Assembly (NCBI RefSeq): GCF_036311905.1
Contig: NZ_JAZDCH010000025.1
Span: forward strand, 62,001 to 126,000
Direction of reading: 5' to 3'
From: Brachybacterium sp036311905
Lineage (GTDB): Bacteria; Actinomycetota; Actinomycetes; Actinomycetales; Dermabacteraceae
Length of the DNA stretch: 64,000 nucleotides
Of the stretch, positions 1-7,637 are shown piece by piece. Under the pieces are notes generated by a model. The model was given only the letters and a program-made list of their open reading frames with translations. It was not told the origin of the DNA and did not search any database. Each line of letters starts with the position of its first letter. The first letter of the stretch is position 1. The translations under genes were made by a program, and so were the position numbers.

Positions 1-13
1 CGAGACCAGCCAT

Positions 14-44
14 GACGGCCCGTGTCCCCCGGACACGGGCCGTC
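14..44 (+). terminator. Intrinsic terminator of a gene lying before the window
   Basis: A perfect 14-bp inverted repeat (14-27 and 31-44) closes on a three-base CCC loop. It precedes the regulator gene and presumably ends an upstream transcript that is not in view. There is no strong T-run, as is common for terminators in very GC-rich actinomycetes. Confidence 0.6.
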
Positions 45-52
45 TGCTCGAC

Positions 53-68
53 TAGGCTCGTCGGACAG
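53..68 (+). promoter_or_regulatory. Possible promoter and operator of the FCD regulator gene
   Basis: TAGGCT (53-58) fits the actinobacterial -10 pattern TANNNT. The sequence TCGGACA at 61-67, at the expected transcription start, is shared with a site upstream of the fucose operon (TCGGACA inside 5396-5405). This would fit autoregulation. No -35 box is recognisable, and the upstream terminator hairpin occupies that region. Confidence 0.3.
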
Positions 69-130
69 TGCCCGGCAGCGCAGCGTGCGCCTCGAGCACA
101 CCCAGCAGCACTCCAGGGAGGACGGCGCGG

Positions 131-823
131 ATGGCCACGACGCATGCGGTGACCGATCGGGCGATCGACGCCATCAAGCAGATGATCCTCGTGGGCGAGC
201 TCGGCCCCGGTCATCGGCTCCCGCCCGAGAAGGAGCTCGCGGAGCGAGTGGGGGTCAGCCGGAACTCGCTGCGCGAGGCCGTCAAGGCGCTCTCCGTGAT
301 CCGGGTGCTGGACGTCCGGCAGGGCGACGGCACCTATGTCACCTCGCTCGCCCCCGAGCTGCTGGTCGAGTCCCTCGCCTTCATGCTGGACCTCCACCAG
401 GGCTCGGCCGAGGGGCAGATCCTCGAGGTGCGCCGACTGCTGGAGCCGGTCGCGGTGGAGCAGGCCTGCGCGCGCCTGGGAGACGAGGACTTCGCCGTCC
501 TCGAACAGCTGATGGTCGACATCTCCGAGCACTCCTCGGTCGAGGAGCTGGTCGCGGCCGATCTCGCGTTCCACCAGCGGATCACCTCCCGCTGCCCCAA
601 CGCCTACCTCTCGTCGATGCTCGAGGGCCTCGCCTCGGCGACCGCCCGCGCGCGGACCTGGCGAGGCCTGACCGAGGACTCGGCGGTCGAGAGCACCCTC
701 GCCGAGCACCGACGCATCCTCGATGCACTGCGGGCTGGCCGGGCGGATCTGGCCCGGGTCCACACGGCGGCGCACATCGCCGCCGTGGAGTCCTGGATCC
801 AGCGGGGCGCCGACGCCGGCTGA
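131..823 (+). CDS. GntR-family transcriptional regulator, FadR/FCD subfamily
   Basis: Predicted DNA-binding repressor of 230 residues. An N-terminal winged helix (about residues 8-72, with the recognition region LPPEKELAERVGVS) is followed by an all-helical FCD ligand domain (about 90-225). The FCD metal/ligand residues are visible in DLAFHQR, EHRRIL and HTAAHIAA. The start at 131 was chosen because AGGGAGG sits 10 bases upstream; an in-frame start at 68 would add a low-complexity leader and has no ribosome site. It stands at the edge of an L-fucose gene cluster, so it probably controls those genes in response to a sugar acid, which is a common FCD ligand. That assignment is inference from position and a shared motif. 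Confidence 0.88.
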   Translation: MATTHAVTDRAIDAIKQMILVGELGPGHRLPPEKELAERVGVSRNSLREAVKALSVIRVLDVRQGDGTYVTSLAPELLVESLAFMLDLHQGSAEGQILEVRRLLEPVAVEQACARLGDEDFAVLEQLMVDISEHSSVEELVAADLAFHQRITSRCPNAYLSSMLEGLASATARARTWRGLTEDSAVESTLAEHRRILDALRAGRADLARVHTAAHIAAVESWIQRGADAG

Positions 824-845
824 CCGCGGGGCACGCGGGCATCAC

Positions 846-881
846 AGGCGGGCGCGCCGCCCCTCCGGCGCCCCCTGCCTA
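846..881. terminator. Imperfect hairpin between convergent genes
   Basis: AGGC-GGGCGC on the left can pair with GCGCCC-GCCT on the right, with small bulges, over the stop of the minus-strand amidohydrolase. It may terminate both converging transcripts. The pairing is imperfect, so confidence is low. Confidence 0.3.
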
Positions 882-1781
882 GCGTGAGGTCGTCTGCTCC
901 TCGACGCGTCGATAGACGCCCTCCGCCGTCCGCTGCCGCAGCTGGGAGCGGGCCGGCTCCTCGAGCGCATCCACCGCGTCGAGCAGCTCCTGCACGCCGG
1001 AGCGCAGGTCGAGCGGCACGGGGGCGATGGGCCAGTCCGAGCCGAACATCAGCCGCTCCGCTCCGAAGGCGTCGAGCGCCACCTCGAGCACCCGGGCCAC
1101 GTCCCCCGGGCCGGGTCCGCGACCGCTCGTGGACAGCCCCGAGAACTTCGCGACGACCGTGGGCACCTCCGCGGCCTCGCGCAGCTGCTCCTCCCACTGG
1201 CGCATCGCCGCGGCGTCCCCGAAGGGCGGCTTGGCGAGATGGTCGAGCACGACGGTGAGATCGGGGACCTCGCGGGCGACCCGCGTCGCCTGCCGCAGGT
1301 GGCGAGGGTAGGCGTCGGGGACGTCAAGGGGCAGGCCGCGGGCGGCAAGCAGCTGCAGGGAGCGGCGCACCGTCGCCCGGTCGAGGAAGCCCGGGTCGGG
1401 GTCGTCGTGCACGAGGTGCCGCACGCCGACGACGCGGTGCATCGCCGCGGAGTCGTCGAGCAGCTGGGCGACCCCGTGCGGGTCGTCGAGCGGCAGCCAG
1501 GCCACGACGTCGACCCGCTCGACCCCGCCGCTGCCGCCGGGGATCGTCCCCGCCTCGATCCGCTCGGCGGCGGCCTGCATCGCGAGTGTGTCCGTGCGGG
1601 TGTCGTCGGCCTGGACCAGCACTACGCGGCGCACGCCGACGACGGCGAGCTGCGGGGCGACGTCCTCCCAGCGCACATCGCGACGCAGACCCTCAGGCGC
1701 TCCCGCGAGCCATCCGTAGCCGCCGCCGGAGAGGTCCCACAGGTGCAGGTGGGTGTCCGTGAGACCCGCGTGATCAGGCAC
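879..1781 (-). CDS. Amidohydrolase family 2 protein, probable L-fuconolactone hydrolase
   Basis: TIM-barrel metal hydrolase of 300 residues. The N-terminal DTHLHLW motif (residues 9-15) supplies the first metal ligands, and the C-terminal FGSDWP motif is typical of the 2-pyrone-dicarboxylate lactonase/L-fuconolactonase group (COG3618). In the non-phosphorylating L-fucose route this enzyme opens L-fucono-lactone to L-fuconate. It starts at a GTG that overlaps the end of the aldo/keto reductase by 8 bases; GGGAGGAG just upstream supports this start. It is the last gene of a four-gene minus-strand operon with fuconate dehydratase. The lactone specificity is inferred from context; related hydrolases act on other lactones. 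Confidence 0.85.
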   Translation of the reverse strand: MPDHAGLTDTHLHLWDLSGGGYGWLAGAPEGLRRDVRWEDVAPQLAVVGVRRVVLVQADDTRTDTLAMQAAAERIEAGTIPGGSGGVERVDVVAWLPLDDPHGVAQLLDDSAAMHRVVGVRHLVHDDPDPGFLDRATVRRSLQLLAARGLPLDVPDAYPRHLRQATRVAREVPDLTVVLDHLAKPPFGDAAAMRQWEEQLREAAEVPTVVAKFSGLSTSGRGPGPGDVARVLEVALDAFGAERLMFGSDWPIAPVPLDLRSGVQELLDAVDALEEPARSQLRQRTAEGVYRRVEEQTTSR

Positions 1782-2709
1782 CGAGCTCCTCCCACAGCGC
1801 CGCGGGGATCTCCCGGTGGAACCGCTCGAGGTTCTGGCGGACCTGGGCCCCGGTCCGCATGCCGAGCACTACGGAGCCGATCGCGGGGTGGCGACGCGGG
1901 AACTGCAGGGCGACGTCCGGCAGCTCGACGCCGTGCCGGGCGGCGAGCGCGGCGAGCTCCCGGGCCCGCTCGAGCATCTCCGTCGGCGCCTGCCCGTACT
2001 CGTAGTGGGAGTCCTGGGGCACCTCGGGACGGGAGAGGATCCCGGAGTTGAACACCGAGACGGCCACGACCTGCACGTCGTGCTCGAGGCAGGCGGGCAG
2101 CAGCTCGGCGGCGGCGGGCTGCTCGAGCAGCGTGTAGCGGCCGGAGAGCATGACCACGTCGAGCAGTCCGGTGCGGACGGCGCGGGTGAGGACGTCCGCG
2201 TCCTTCGAGCCGACGCCGACGTGGCTGATCAGCCCCTCCTCGCGCATCGCGGCGAGGGCGGGGAGCGCCTCCTCGATGCCCTGGTCGACGGGCCCCTCCT
2301 CGGGGTCGTGGAGGTAGAGCACGTCGACGCGGTCGAGGCCGAGGCGCTCGAGGGACTGCTCGTGGCTCGCCCGCACCCCCTTCTCGCTCATGTCCCACCG
2401 CCGCACGAGGTCGTCGGGGACGGCGAACTCGTGGGCCATGTCGTCGCCGGTGCCGGGGCCGGGGACGAGGAGCCGGCCGACCTTGGTGGAGAGCACGTAC
2501 TCGTCGCGGGGCCGGTCCCGCAGGAGCGCGCCGAGGCGGCGCTCGCTCGTGCCGACGCCGTAGTGCGGGGCGGTGTCGAACATCCGCAGCCCGCCCTCCC
2601 AGGCGGCGTCGACCGCGCCGCGCGCCTCCTCGTCAGTGGTCACACGGAAGATGTTGCCGAGCTGGGCGGCGCCGAAGCCGAGCTCCGGCAGGCGGGCGGC
2701 GGGGGTCAT
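1774..2709 (-). CDS. Aldo/keto reductase, probable L-fucose (D-threo-aldose) 1-dehydrogenase
   Basis: A 311-residue NAD(P)-dependent oxidoreductase of the aldo/keto reductase fold. The catalytic tetrad is visible: Asp and Tyr in FDTAPHYGVG, Lys in LSTKVGR, His in LYLHDPE. The family member that oxidises L-fucose at C1 to the lactone has this length and this opening (an N-terminal strand, then GFGAAQLGN). It would feed the adjacent lactonase. It overlaps the fucosidase stop by four bases (ATGA) and the lactonase start by eight, so the operon is translationally coupled. Substrate is inferred from the neighbouring fuconate dehydratase and two fucosidases. Confidence 0.85.
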   Translation of the reverse strand: MTPAARLPELGFGAAQLGNIFRVTTDEEARGAVDAAWEGGLRMFDTAPHYGVGTSERRLGALLRDRPRDEYVLSTKVGRLLVPGPGTGDDMAHEFAVPDDLVRRWDMSEKGVRASHEQSLERLGLDRVDVLYLHDPEEGPVDQGIEEALPALAAMREEGLISHVGVGSKDADVLTRAVRTGLLDVVMLSGRYTLLEQPAAAELLPACLEHDVQVVAVSVFNSGILSRPEVPQDSHYEYGQAPTEMLERARELAALAARHGVELPDVALQFPRRHPAIGSVVLGMRTGAQVRQNLERFHREIPAALWEELGA

Positions 2710-4010
2710 CGCATCGCTCCTTCATCGGGGGCGTCGGGGGCGTCGAGTCGGATCTCGAGGACGGGCAGCAGCACGTCGGGGCGGCGGATCGGCAGCGTGA
2801 ACGTCACGACGTCGGCACCCAGGCCGCGGGCGGTGGTGTTCCAGGCCCGCCGCTCCGGGTCGATGGTCTCGAAGGGCACCTCGGAGCCGTCGTGCAGCAG
2901 CCGCGCGAAGCGGACACGCCCCGCGAGGCCGCGCACGTGCAGGTGCTGCATCGGCCAGGCCGTGAGGTGGACGTAGAGGCGGTCGCCGCGGCGGGTGAGC
3001 AGGGTGCCCTGCGCCGCGTCGACGCCGTCGGCCGGTCCGGCGCCGTGCACGGAGTCGCCGTGCAGCGCCATCCACTCCCCGAGCGCGCCGAGCGTCGCCC
3101 GGTCGACGGGGGTGAGGGCGCCGCGGCCGTCGGGCCCGATGTTCAGCAGCAGGTTCCCGTTCTTCGCGACGGAGTCGACGAGCATCCGAACCAGCAGGTC
3201 CGGGCTCTTGTGGTCGAGGTTGTCGCGGTCGTACCCCCAGGAGCCGTTGAGGGTCTGACACGCCTCCCAGCGCACGAGCTCGCCCTGCTCGTCGCGCATC
3301 GGCGCGGCGGGCTGGTACTGCTCGGGGGTGACGAGGTCGCCGGGGAGCCCGAGCCGGTCGTTGACGAGGCAGCCCGGCTGCAGCTCGCGCACCATCGCGA
3401 GCAGCGCCTCGGCGTCCCAGTCCTCAGGCCCCTTGCCGTGCGGCCCGGGATAGGTGAAGTCGAAGAAGAGATAGTCGATCTGCCCGTAGCCGGTGAGCAG
3501 CTCCCGCACCTGGGCGTGGAGGAAGGCGCGGTAGCGGTCCATGTCGCGGGTCGCGTTCAGCGCGTCGACGTCGTCACGGCCGCGCAGCGGGTGGTGCTCA
3601 TCGATCGTGAAGTCGGGATGGTGCCAGTCGATGAGCGAGTGGTAGAGGCCGACGCGCAGCCCCTCGGCCCGCATCGCGTCGACGAACTCGCGCACCAGGT
3701 CGCGGCCGCAGACCGCCGGGGCGGAGTAGTCGCTGTGCGCGGTCTCGAAGAGGCTGAACCCCTCGTGGTGCTTGGTGGTGAGGACGGCGTAGCGCATGCC
3801 GGCCGCGCGGGCGGTGCGGGCGAGGTCCGCCGCGTCGAAGCGGTCCGGGTCGAACTCCTCGGCATAGCGGGCGTACTCGTCGGGATCGCGCAGCTCGCGC
3901 GACATGACCCACTCGTGGCGGGCCGGTATCGCGTACAGCCCGAAGTGGATGAACAGCCCGAAGCGGGCCTCGTCGAACCAGGCGACCGAGCACTCAGACG
4001 GCGAGGACAT
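2706..4010 (-). CDS. Alpha-L-fucosidase, glycoside hydrolase family 29
   Basis: Retaining exo-fucosidase of 434 residues that would release L-fucose from oligosaccharides. The GH29 barrel begins with FGLFIHFGLYA, continues with TTKHHEGFSLF (substrate-binding His pair) and YHSLIDWHHPD, and has the probable nucleophile Asp in YLFFDFTYP. A C-terminal beta domain follows from about residue 345. No signal peptide is seen, so it is likely cytoplasmic and acts on imported glycans. The start at 4010 was chosen for GGAAGG upstream; it overlaps the dehydratase end by 17 bases. A longer in-frame opening to 4106 is a Pro/Arg-rich shadow inside the dehydratase gene. It is only distantly similar to the second GH29 at 11.3-12.6 kb. 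Confidence 0.92.
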   Translation of the reverse strand: MSSPSECSVAWFDEARFGLFIHFGLYAIPARHEWVMSRELRDPDEYARYAEEFDPDRFDAADLARTARAAGMRYAVLTTKHHEGFSLFETAHSDYSAPAVCGRDLVREFVDAMRAEGLRVGLYHSLIDWHHPDFTIDEHHPLRGRDDVDALNATRDMDRYRAFLHAQVRELLTGYGQIDYLFFDFTYPGPHGKGPEDWDAEALLAMVRELQPGCLVNDRLGLPGDLVTPEQYQPAAPMRDEQGELVRWEACQTLNGSWGYDRDNLDHKSPDLLVRMLVDSVAKNGNLLLNIGPDGRGALTPVDRATLGALGEWMALHGDSVHGAGPADGVDAAQGTLLTRRGDRLYVHLTAWPMQHLHVRGLAGRVRFARLLHDGSEVPFETIDPERRAWNTTARGLGADVVTFTLPIRRPDVLLPVLEIRLDAPDAPDEGAMR

Positions 4011-5316
4011 GGTAGGGATCCTTCCAGACGGCGCCGTCCGGGAACAGGTGCGGCGCGAGGGAGTCGGGGAGCATGCGGGCGCTCGCCCCGGGCAGGGACG
4101 GGGCACGGTAGCTGCCGTCGACGATCACCACGGGGTCCTCGAAGTGCTCGTGGAGGTGGTGCACGTACTCGATGAAGCGGTCCTCCCGCTCCCCCGCGAT
4201 GACCGCGGCGTCGAGGAAGGCGTAGTGCTGGACCAGCTCGCAGAGGCCGACCCCGCCCGCATGCGGGCAGACGGGAACGTCGAACTTCGCGGCGAGCAGC
4301 AGGATGGCCAGGTTCTCGTTGACGCCGCCGACGCGGGCGGCGTCCAGCTGGAGCACGTCGACGGCGCCGGCCTGCAGCAGCTGCTTCGCGACGATGCGGC
4401 TCTGCATCTGCTCGCCGGTCGCGACGGGCAGCGGCGCGACGGCGCGGCGGATCGCGGCGTGGGCGAGGACGTCGTCGGGGCTCGTCGGCTCCTCGATCCA
4501 GGCGGGGCGATAGGGCGCGAGCCGCTCGAGCCACGCGATCGCGTCGGCGACGTCCCAGCGCTGGTTCGCGTCGGTCGCGACGGGGAAGTCCTCGCCGAGC
4601 GTCTCGCGGGTCAGGCGCAGGCGGCGCACGTCGTCTTCGACGTCGGCGCCGACCTTGAGCTTGACCATCCGGAAGCCCTCGTCGCGCGCCTCGCGCAGGA
4701 GGCGCACGAGCTTCTCGTCGCTGTAGCCGAGCCAGCCGGGGGTCGTGGTGTACGCGGGGACGCCGTGAGCCTCGAGGGCGGTGATCCGCTCCGCCTTGCC
4801 CACCGCGCCGCGGCGGAGGATCTCGAGCGCCTCCTCGCGGGTGAGCGCGTCGGTGAGATAGCGGAAGTCGACGAGGTCCACGAGATCCTCGGGGGTCATG
4901 GTCGCGAGCAGCTTCCACAGCGGCAGGCCCGCGCGGCGCGCCCTCAGGTCCCAGGCGGCATTGACCACGGCCCCGATCGCCATGTGCATGACGCCCTTCT
5001 CCGGGCCGAGCCAGCGCAGCTGCGAGTCGCCGACCAGCTCGCGGGAGAAGCCGCCGAGATCCGCGAGCAGCGCCTCGACGTCGCGCCCGACGACATGCCC
5101 GCGGAGAGCGTCGATCGCGGCGCACTGGACGTCGTTGCCGCGGCCGATCGTGAACACGAACCCGTAGCCGGCGTCGCCGTCGCTGGTGAGGAGCTCGACG
5201 TAGGCCGCGGAGTAGTCGGGGTCGGGGTTCATCGCGTCGGAACCGTCGAGGTCCCGGGATGTCGGGAAGCGGACGTCGCTCACGCGGAGGTCGATCAGGG
5301 TGCTGGGGGTGGTCAT
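3994..5316 (-). CDS. fucD: L-fuconate dehydratase, enolase superfamily
   Basis: Removes water from L-fuconate to give 2-keto-3-deoxy-L-fuconate. The 440-residue length matches known FucD. All catalytic positions can be read: Lys219 and Lys221 (VKLKVG), Asp249 and Asn251 (TDANQ), Glu275 (IEEP), Glu302 (GEQ) and His352 (CPHAGG). From memory these sit one residue after the corresponding positions of the characterised Xanthomonas enzyme, so the assignment is firm for a family without other distinguishing marks. GGAG lies just upstream of the ATG. It is the first gene of the minus-strand fucose operon and diverges from the sugar importer. No aldolase or dehydrogenase for the keto-deoxy product is in the window. 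Confidence 0.95.
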   Translation of the reverse strand: MTTPSTLIDLRVSDVRFPTSRDLDGSDAMNPDPDYSAAYVELLTSDGDAGYGFVFTIGRGNDVQCAAIDALRGHVVGRDVEALLADLGGFSRELVGDSQLRWLGPEKGVMHMAIGAVVNAAWDLRARRAGLPLWKLLATMTPEDLVDLVDFRYLTDALTREEALEILRRGAVGKAERITALEAHGVPAYTTTPGWLGYSDEKLVRLLREARDEGFRMVKLKVGADVEDDVRRLRLTRETLGEDFPVATDANQRWDVADAIAWLERLAPYRPAWIEEPTSPDDVLAHAAIRRAVAPLPVATGEQMQSRIVAKQLLQAGAVDVLQLDAARVGGVNENLAILLLAAKFDVPVCPHAGGVGLCELVQHYAFLDAAVIAGEREDRFIEYVHHLHEHFEDPVVIVDGSYRAPSLPGASARMLPDSLAPHLFPDGAVWKDPYHVLAV

Positions 5317-5363
5317 CGCGTCTCCAGGTCCAGATGGTCACGGCGTGCAGAAGTTCGCCAGTG

Positions 5364-5406
5364 ATCGGATGTCTTGGAGTGTAGGGCTCGCCGAAACATC
5401 GGACAA
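5364..5406 (-). promoter_or_regulatory. Promoter of the fucose operon, flanked by two copies of a candidate operator
   Basis: Read on the minus strand, TTGTCC (5406-5401), a 17-base spacer and TACACT (5383-5378) form a good housekeeping promoter. A motif on either side of it may be an operator: ACATCGGACA at 5396-5405 overlaps the -35 box, and ATCGGATGTCT at 5364-5374 (AGACATCCGAT on the minus strand) covers the expected start. A related perfect inverted repeat lies before the second fucosidase. The remaining sequence up to 5526 shows nothing else recognisable. Confidence 0.55.
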
Positions 5407-5526
5407 CTCTGGCTCGGTTTCGCCGGCGAGTCCACCGCCGAAGGATGCCATCTCCGGATTAAGCGGCGAATTCCGACTTTCTGCCCGAAGAGTCGGCATG
5501 GTCATCCCACGCCCCGGGCACCGACG

Positions 5527-5555
5527 TTGGCAAGACCTCGGACCTGTGCCATGAT
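5527..5555 (+). promoter_or_regulatory. Promoter of the fucose-island ABC importer
   Basis: TTGGCA (5527-5532) and CATGAT (5550-5555) are separated by exactly 17 bases, about 45 bases before the permease start. Four of six bases in each box match the consensus closely enough for a vegetative promoter. It drives the permease-permease-lipoprotein-lipoprotein operon. Confidence 0.45.
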
Positions 5556-5601
5556 GTCGCCGACCCTCGGAGAGGAGGGTCTGGAGAGAGATGGGACAAC
5601 G

Positions 5602-6546
5602 ATGGCCGTCGAGACCGCAGTCGCACCACCGGACGCCCCCACGGCGTCCCCCCGCCGCATCCGGGAGCCCCGGTCGGACAAGATCCTGCACGCGATCATG
5701 CTGACGTTGCTGTGCCTGTTCACGCTGACGATCATCTATCCGTTCGTCTATATCGTGAGCGCGTCGTTCTCCGATCCGACCGCGGTCATCTCGGGGGAGA
5801 TGTGGCTGTGGCCCGTCGGCTTCAGCCTCGACGCGTATCAGGCGGTCCTCGACTATCCGGCGATCACCCGCGGCTTCCTCAACTCGCTGCTGTACTCCGG
5901 GGCCGCGATGCTGGTGGGCACCGCCGTGACCCTGATGGGCGGCTACGCCCTCTCGCGCAGAGACCTCGTCGGCAACGGCCCGATCACCATGATCTTCGTG
6001 CTGACCATGATGTTCTCCGGCGGCATGATCCCCACCTATCTCGTGGTCAAGGACCTCGGGATGCTCAACACCATCTGGGCGATGATCCTGCCCGGCGCCG
6101 TCAGCGTCTGGCAGCTCATCGTGACCCGCACCTTCTTCCAGGTCACCATCCCCCACGAGCTGCTCGAGTGCTCCCGCCTGGACGGCGCGAACGACCTGCG
6201 CTTCTTCGCGCAGGTGGTGATCCCGCTGTCCAAGCCGATCATCGCCGTGAACCTGCTGCTGTACGGCGTCGCCACCTGGAACGCGTACTTCAACGGCCTC
6301 ATCTACCTCACCGACGAGTCGCTGTACCCGCTCCAGCTCGTCATGCGGAACATCCTCCTGGAGAACACCTTCGACCCCTCGAAGATGGCCAACGCCGACC
6401 CGACCAGGATCGCCGCGATGCAGCAGCTCGCGGACAAGCTCAAGTACGCGCTGATCATCATCGCGTCCGTCCCCCCGCTCATCGCCTACCCGTTCGTGCA
6501 GAAGCACTTCGTCAAGGGCATGATGATCGGCTCCCTGAAGGGTTGA
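5602..6546 (+). CDS. Carbohydrate ABC transporter permease, LplC/YtcP type (MalG-like)
   Basis: Inner-membrane subunit of 314 residues with six predicted membrane helices after a short cytoplasmic arm. The ATPase-contact EAA loop is readable as ECSRLDGANDLRFF. The C-terminal helix ends with KHFVKGMMIGSLKG, the usual ending of this family. The start at 5602 follows GGAGAG; upstream in-frame starts have no support. It forms a pair with the next gene, and the operon lacks an ATPase. The substrate is probably an L-fucose-containing oligosaccharide, inferred from the flanking fucosidases. Confidence 0.93.
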   Translation: MAVETAVAPPDAPTASPRRIREPRSDKILHAIMLTLLCLFTLTIIYPFVYIVSASFSDPTAVISGEMWLWPVGFSLDAYQAVLDYPAITRGFLNSLLYSGAAMLVGTAVTLMGGYALSRRDLVGNGPITMIFVLTMMFSGGMIPTYLVVKDLGMLNTIWAMILPGAVSVWQLIVTRTFFQVTIPHELLECSRLDGANDLRFFAQVVIPLSKPIIAVNLLLYGVATWNAYFNGLIYLTDESLYPLQLVMRNILLENTFDPSKMANADPTRIAAMQQLADKLKYALIIIASVPPLIAYPFVQKHFVKGMMIGSLKG

Positions 6547-6553
6547 GACACAG

Positions 6554-7570
6554 ATGACCACCGACCAGTCCCAGGCATCGTTCGTCGACCAGCTCCGCGT
6601 CGACGACACCCCGAGGCGCCGCCGCGGCAAGGACGCCCCGCCCGTCCTCCCCCAGCGCAAGCGGCCGCTCTCTCAGCGGATCCTCCGCTCCTGGCAGCTG
6701 TACCTGCTGCTCATCCCTGCGATCCTGTGGGTCGCGATCTTCGCCTACTGGCCCATGTACGGCATCCAGATCGCTTTCCGCGACTTCACCCCCGTCGGCG
6801 GCATCACCGGCTCCGAGTGGGTCGGGATGAAGCACTTCGAGCGCTTCGTCGAGAGCTACAACTTCTGGCCCCTGATCCGCAACACGCTCGTCCTCGCGTT
6901 CTACGAGCTGATCGCCGGATTCCCCGTCCCGATCATCCTGGCACTCGCGCTGAACGGGATCCGCCAGAAGTACTTCTCGCGCGTCGTCCAGCTCATCACC
7001 TACGCCCCGAACTTCATCTCCGTCGTCGTGGTCGTCGGCATCCTCGTGATGCTCCTGGACCCGCAGACCGGCATCGTGCCTCACGCGCTCTCCCTGCTGG
7101 GCATCGACCCGCCCGCCTTCCTCACCGACCCGCAGTGGTTCCGCCACACCTATGTCTGGTCGGGGATCTGGCAGACCGCCGGGTTCAGCGCGATCATCTA
7201 CCTCGCCGCCCTCTCCTCCGTCCCGCCGGAGCTGCACGAGGCCGCCAAGGTCGACGGCGCGAGCCACCTCCGCCGCATGTGGCACATCGACCTCCCCGCG
7301 ATCATGCCGATCGCCATGGTGCTCCTGATCCTCTCGGTCGGCTCGATCATGTCGGTCGGCTTCGAGAAGGTCCTGCTCATGCAGAACCCGCTGAACCTCA
7401 CCACCTCCCAGGTGATCGACACCTACGTCTACGAGGTCGGCCTCAAGAGCCCCATCCCCCAATACAGCTACGCCACCGCGATCGGCCTCTTCCGCAGCAT
7501 CGTCGGCCTCCTCCTCCTCATCGCCGTCAACGCCTTCTCGCGCCGCGTCACGAAGGCCGGCCTGTTCTGA
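6554..7570 (+). CDS. Carbohydrate ABC transporter permease, LplB type (MalF-like)
   Basis: Second membrane subunit, 338 residues, with a 45-residue basic N-terminal arm, then six predicted helices starting with LYLLLIPAILWVAIFAYWPM. The EAA loop reads EAAKVDGASHLRRMW. It follows the first permease by seven bases. In Firmicutes and actinomycetes LplB/LplC pairs work with large LplA-type lipoproteins, exactly as here. A cytoplasmic ATPase must come from elsewhere. Confidence 0.93.
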   Translation: MTTDQSQASFVDQLRVDDTPRRRRGKDAPPVLPQRKRPLSQRILRSWQLYLLLIPAILWVAIFAYWPMYGIQIAFRDFTPVGGITGSEWVGMKHFERFVESYNFWPLIRNTLVLAFYELIAGFPVPIILALALNGIRQKYFSRVVQLITYAPNFISVVVVVGILVMLLDPQTGIVPHALSLLGIDPPAFLTDPQWFRHTYVWSGIWQTAGFSAIIYLAALSSVPPELHEAAKVDGASHLRRMWHIDLPAIMPIAMVLLILSVGSIMSVGFEKVLLMQNPLNLTTSQVIDTYVYEVGLKSPIPQYSYATAIGLFRSIVGLLLLIAVNAFSRRVTKAGLF

Positions 7571-7637
7571 TCCTCCCGGCCGGAGGCCCCGGCCGACCCT
7601 CACCAGCACACCGGACATCGTCGTCAGGAGCTCCGCC